Of a stretch of 14,577 nucleotides of DNA, positions 12,222-14,577 are shown piece after piece. The DNA comes from JARRRL01 sp037380725. Its GTDB lineage: Bacteria; Pseudomonadota; Gammaproteobacteria; Pseudomonadales; JANQJO01. The stretch spans positions 1 to 14,577 of the forward strand of contig JARRRL010000060.1 of NCBI GenBank assembly GCA_037380725.1. Reading direction: 5' to 3'. The notes under the pieces are model-generated. The model had not been told where the DNA came from, ran no database searches, and saw nothing but the letters and a program-made list of their open reading frames with translations. The translations under genes and the position numbers were made by a program. Within the stretch, counting starts at the first letter, position 1, and every line of letters starts with the position of its first letter.

Positions 12222-13148
12222 CTAGTCTTGATACGCTTTATTTTGGTTCATCAACCAAGCCGTAAACACCGTACGTTCACGCTCCGACAGTTGCTGCCAC
12301 AGTACCTTCATCGACTCCACCACAGGCGATAACGATTCATCCAGTCGCAGTTCGGCTGCTTTTTGCACCGTTTCGGGTTCCAACTCATCCGGTTGCAATT
12401 CCTTTAGTTCCAAGGCGAGCGATTCCTCAGCACCTTGATCCAAAGCCGCCGTGTCCGCCGCCTCGGTAAGCGCTTTTTCAATGCCATTACTATTAATACT
12501 ATTGTTTTTAATTCTATTTTTTTCAAGAACATCGCTTTCAAGAACATCGTTTTCAAGAACATCGCTTTCAATGACCAGGGGTTCCAGAACACGGGCCCCC
12601 GCGTTTTGCGCTAAAGCACGTCGAGGCCCGGTCGTATCGGGTTTCACACCAACAAAAACCGTTTGACGGTCACGCAGTAGTTTGGGCACAAAGGTTTCAG
12701 CGTAAACCCAAGCCGCTTCCGGCTTGTTGAAAAAAGGAGGTTTTTCGAAGTGATACCGTGTGCCGGAGCGAAAATTCGCGCGCACTCGCACCGTGTCCGA
12801 ACGCACCACCTCGTTGTTATCGCTGTCAATTTTCCACGCATTGAGATAACGAACCGACAGCACCCGCTCGCCCGGTGGCAACGCAATCGTCTTCGCCGAA
12901 CCACGCGAAAACAAGGGAACCGTCTCATTATCAACCGACAACACCTCCAGCACATCGGGGATGGCAACAATAGCCGGGGCCACGCCCGGCGTATGCTGGC
13001 CCAATAGGATGGGCTTGTGCGAGGCGGTGCCCAAGCCAAGCAGCGGCGAATTCTGACAAGCCGTCAGCGCAAGCAGCGAACCCATCAGCACACCCAGCGC
13101 CACAACAACTCGACCTCGCTGACACAAAAATTTATTGACCACCCACAT
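12222..13148 (-). CDS. Lipoprotein, DUF2057 (YccT-like) family
   Basis: I start at ATG 13148, giving 308 residues that begin with a lipoprotein signal. The signal has a basic N-region, a hydrophobic core (VVVALGVLMGSLLALTA) and a lipobox LTAC with the acylated cysteine at residue 31. An upstream ATG (13229) adds 27 polar residues in front of the signal and lies in repeat DNA, so I reject it; GAGAGGT is about 8 nt before ATG 13148. Residues about 62-168 fit the DUF2057 pattern: IPDVLEVLSVDNETVPL, LPPGERVLSVRYLNAW, VRSDTVRVRANF and GTRYHFEKP. YccT-like proteins are periplasmic or envelope proteins of poorly known function. The tail (about 190-308) is extra: it holds LESDV-type repeats and a glutamate-rich region. 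The family call is moderate because it rests on pattern, not on an alignment. Confidence 0.65.
   Translation of the reverse strand: MWVVNKFLCQRGRVVVALGVLMGSLLALTACQNSPLLGLGTASHKPILLGQHTPGVAPAIVAIPDVLEVLSVDNETVPLFSRGSAKTIALPPGERVLSVRYLNAWKIDSDNNEVVRSDTVRVRANFRSGTRYHFEKPPFFNKPEAAWVYAETFVPKLLRDRQTVFVGVKPDTTGPRRALAQNAGARVLEPLVIESDVLENDVLESDVLEKNRIKNNSINSNGIEKALTEAADTAALDQGAEESLALELKELQPDELEPETVQKAAELRLDESLSPVVESMKVLWQQLSERERTVFTAWLMNQNKAYQD
12521..12574 (-). repeat. 15-bp tandem repeat in the lipoprotein gene
   Basis: The plus-strand unit TTTCAAGAACATCGC occurs at 12521, 12536 (last base T) and 12551, with a partial fourth copy at 12566-12571. On the coding strand it encodes (E/N)-(S/N)DVL repeats in the linker after the DUF2057-like domain. 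AT-rich asparagine codons follow it (KNNSINSNG). Confidence 0.9.
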
Positions 13149-13251
13149 ATCCTTTACCTCTCGGTCCAACACTAGCTCTCGGTCCAACACGTTCTCCAAC
13201 ACATTCTTCCACCTCTCGGTCAAGAACATTCCTCCACCTCTCGGTCAAGGG
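13149..13251 (-). repeat. Repeat-built leader between the oxidoreductase and lipoprotein genes
   Basis: The plus-strand core CTCTCGGTC appears four times in this 103-bp gap: twice followed by CAACAC and twice by AAG. On the minus strand this reads as repeated ACCGAGAGGT or ACCGAGAGCT, and the copy nearest ATG 13148 supplies its GAGAGGT ribosome site. The frame stays open through the repeats, which explains why a longer N-terminus appears possible. No hairpin or promoter is evident. Confidence 0.7.
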
Positions 13252-14574
13252 CTATATCGCCAGCACCTCATCCACGACCGGTTGAGATCGTGAGAACGCG
13301 TGCTGCAAACCCGTATACCGCAAGGTATCGGATACCGACAACACCCAATCAGGCCCAAAACAACGTATCGCTTTTTTCGGCCCCACCTTTTCATCATCGT
13401 GCCAGTTTACAGCAGGTCGGTTTACTCTAATTTGGTCTGTATCAAACGGTGCCTCCAAGGCAAGGGTTTCATCCAAAACGCAGCGAACACTCTCAATGGC
13501 CAGGCCAACCGTCATATCAAAAACACCCGGACATTCGATGCCAAAGCGCCTGAAATCACCACTCTCGGTTTCAGCAACCAACCACACGGCTGAACGCGAC
13601 GACCTGCTCGCACGATGCGAGAACCAGTGCAAAGCCCTCGTCATCAAGGCATCCTCGTCGTTGATCCCCTTCATCCACCGTGAAAAATATCGCAAAAACG
13701 GTAATAACCAGGGCACAACCGGAATATACACCGCCAGAGGAATCGGCGATAGGAGCGGATCGGGGGCTTCGGTCACATCCGGAATCGATTCAGAGGCAGG
13801 AATGCGCCACCACTTCATACCCGCAATCCGATTTCCAGCCACCCAACGCATCGCCGCACGGCGGTGAACCGATAAAGCCTGCAAGAGGACACGCGCCCAA
13901 TCCGAACGTGGTTTTTGCCGTCGACGTGAGCCCGGAGACAGCATACTGGGCACGTCAACAGGGTGACTGCAACGCTCAAGAAAATCGCGTACATAACCCG
14001 GTTCCGACAAAGGCAAACCAAACAACACCACATGTAAGAACCGAAAACGCTCATCACGCGCTTGATCACGTGCCACCGCTATCAAACTGTCCGTCACCGC
14101 GCTGTGAAATCCCGCGCTGTGGATCACCCGTACAGGTTGTCCACTCGGTTTGTCGCCCGGTTTTCCATGTAGTTGTTTTGCCATGTCGTGGATGCGGCCT
14201 TGCATCGATTCCGTCAGCGTATGAGGCAATATCACGCCCACATTCGCCTGCATAGCAATGCGCACCACCTGTTCACAGGAGCTTTCGCTCGATGCACAGT
14301 AGATCCACGCCACACCTTGCAAAGCCTTGATGGATTGCTCGACTTGATTGAGATCCAACAAACGCCACGGTAACTGATATTTATCGGCTAAAGCACGCAG
14401 TTTCGCGATGGATCGCCCTCCCATTATGGGCGTCATACCGCATGCCAAAGCTTTTTGAATAAGGCGTTCACCGAGACGACCCGTCGCACCATAGACCATC
14501 CAGGTACGCCGTCCTCTGCCTGGGCAAACATCCGATGGTGCTGATGAGTCATCCTTGCGAGCGTCCGTTTTCAT
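13252..14574 (-). CDS. Saccharopine-dehydrogenase-like NAD(P)-binding oxidoreductase, 5' end at or beyond the window edge
   Basis: About 440 residues from ATG 14574; a GTG at 14575-14577 abuts the edge, so the gene may extend further. A Rossmann dinucleotide motif VYGATGRLGERL lies at about residues 28-39, followed by GGRSIAKLRALADKYQLP (the second strand and its helix), then LDLNQVEQSIKALQGVAWIY. This organisation (GATGxxG, GGR, then a gating 'V...C/A' segment) is that of the saccharopine dehydrogenase / trans-acting enoyl reductase superfamily, whose members reduce varied substrates with NAD(P)H. The remaining 250 residues include a hydrophobic, proline-rich stretch (PIPLAVYIPVVPWLLPFLRY, about 280-299) that may sit at the membrane. 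It lies 103 bp before the lipoprotein gene. The substrate is unknown. Confidence 0.7.
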   Translation of the reverse strand: MKTDARKDDSSAPSDVCPGRGRRTWMVYGATGRLGERLIQKALACGMTPIMGGRSIAKLRALADKYQLPWRLLDLNQVEQSIKALQGVAWIYCASSESSCEQVVRIAMQANVGVILPHTLTESMQGRIHDMAKQLHGKPGDKPSGQPVRVIHSAGFHSAVTDSLIAVARDQARDERFRFLHVVLFGLPLSEPGYVRDFLERCSHPVDVPSMLSPGSRRRQKPRSDWARVLLQALSVHRRAAMRWVAGNRIAGMKWWRIPASESIPDVTEAPDPLLSPIPLAVYIPVVPWLLPFLRYFSRWMKGINDEDALMTRALHWFSHRASRSSRSAVWLVAETESGDFRRFGIECPGVFDMTVGLAIESVRCVLDETLALEAPFDTDQIRVNRPAVNWHDDEKVGPKKAIRCFGPDWVLSVSDTLRYTGLQHAFSRSQPVVDEVLAI

Positions 14575-14577
14575 CAC

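Noticed and set aside
13149..13229. 27-residue upstream extension of the lipoprotein
   Set aside because: It would place polar residues before a lipoprotein signal peptide, and the DNA is a repeat array that happens to stay open.
1..14577. Insertion sequence, integrase or tRNA genes marking a genomic island
   Set aside because: No transposase or integrase frame, terminal inverted repeat pair or tRNA cloverleaf was seen in the window.

Overview
The window looks like an accessory region of a gammaproteobacterium with a host-associated or marine lifestyle. It has moderate GC and clear AGGAG-type ribosome sites, and carries part of a type III secretion system (T3SS). The genus cannot be read from the sequence. 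An Oceanospirillales-like symbiont or pathogen is only a guess.

Layout, left to right. (1) 1-202, minus: the N-terminus of a repeat-rich protein cut by the window edge, with a good promoter at 327-355. (2) 203-847: a mostly AT-rich stretch with a strong long-range hairpin (452-513), a 45-residue glycine-zipper ORF (600-737) and a bidirectional hairpin terminator (782-811). (3) 848-4294, minus: a three-gene T3SS translocator operon in the classical order class II TPR chaperone (SycD/IpgC type), large two-helix translocator (SctE; YopB/IpaB type), single-helix translocator (SctB; YopD/IpaC type). (4) 4295-5047: a 750-bp divergent control region with several direct and inverted repeats. (5) 5048-8950, plus: a 984-residue MalT/LAL-type LuxR regulator, a class I (CesT/Tir-type) T3SS chaperone 32 bp downstream, and a 90-residue unknown protein. 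(6) 8999-10049, minus: a class I SAM-dependent methyltransferase, preceded on the same strand by an intrinsic terminator and a 28-residue membrane peptide with a perfect ribosome site. (7) 10050-10734: non-coding as far as can be seen. (8) 10735-11043, plus: an unknown 102-residue protein that overlaps tail-to-tail with the next gene. (9) 11035-14577, minus: a probable operon of a saccharopine-dehydrogenase-like oxidoreductase (running to the right edge), a DUF2057-like lipoprotein and an unknown 383-residue protein.

How the genes may work together: the translocator operon and the regulator/chaperone operon diverge from one control region. The simplest reading is a MalT-like, ATP-dependent regulator controlling secretion genes around it, with the CesT-type chaperone serving an effector encoded nearby or elsewhere. 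No needle-complex or ATPase genes are in view.

A theme across the window is short in-frame tandem repeats in unrelated genes (periods 12, 15, 15 and 42-48 bp, plus a Ser/Asn-rich tract in the regulator). This suggests a genome prone to repeat expansion that keeps reading frame.
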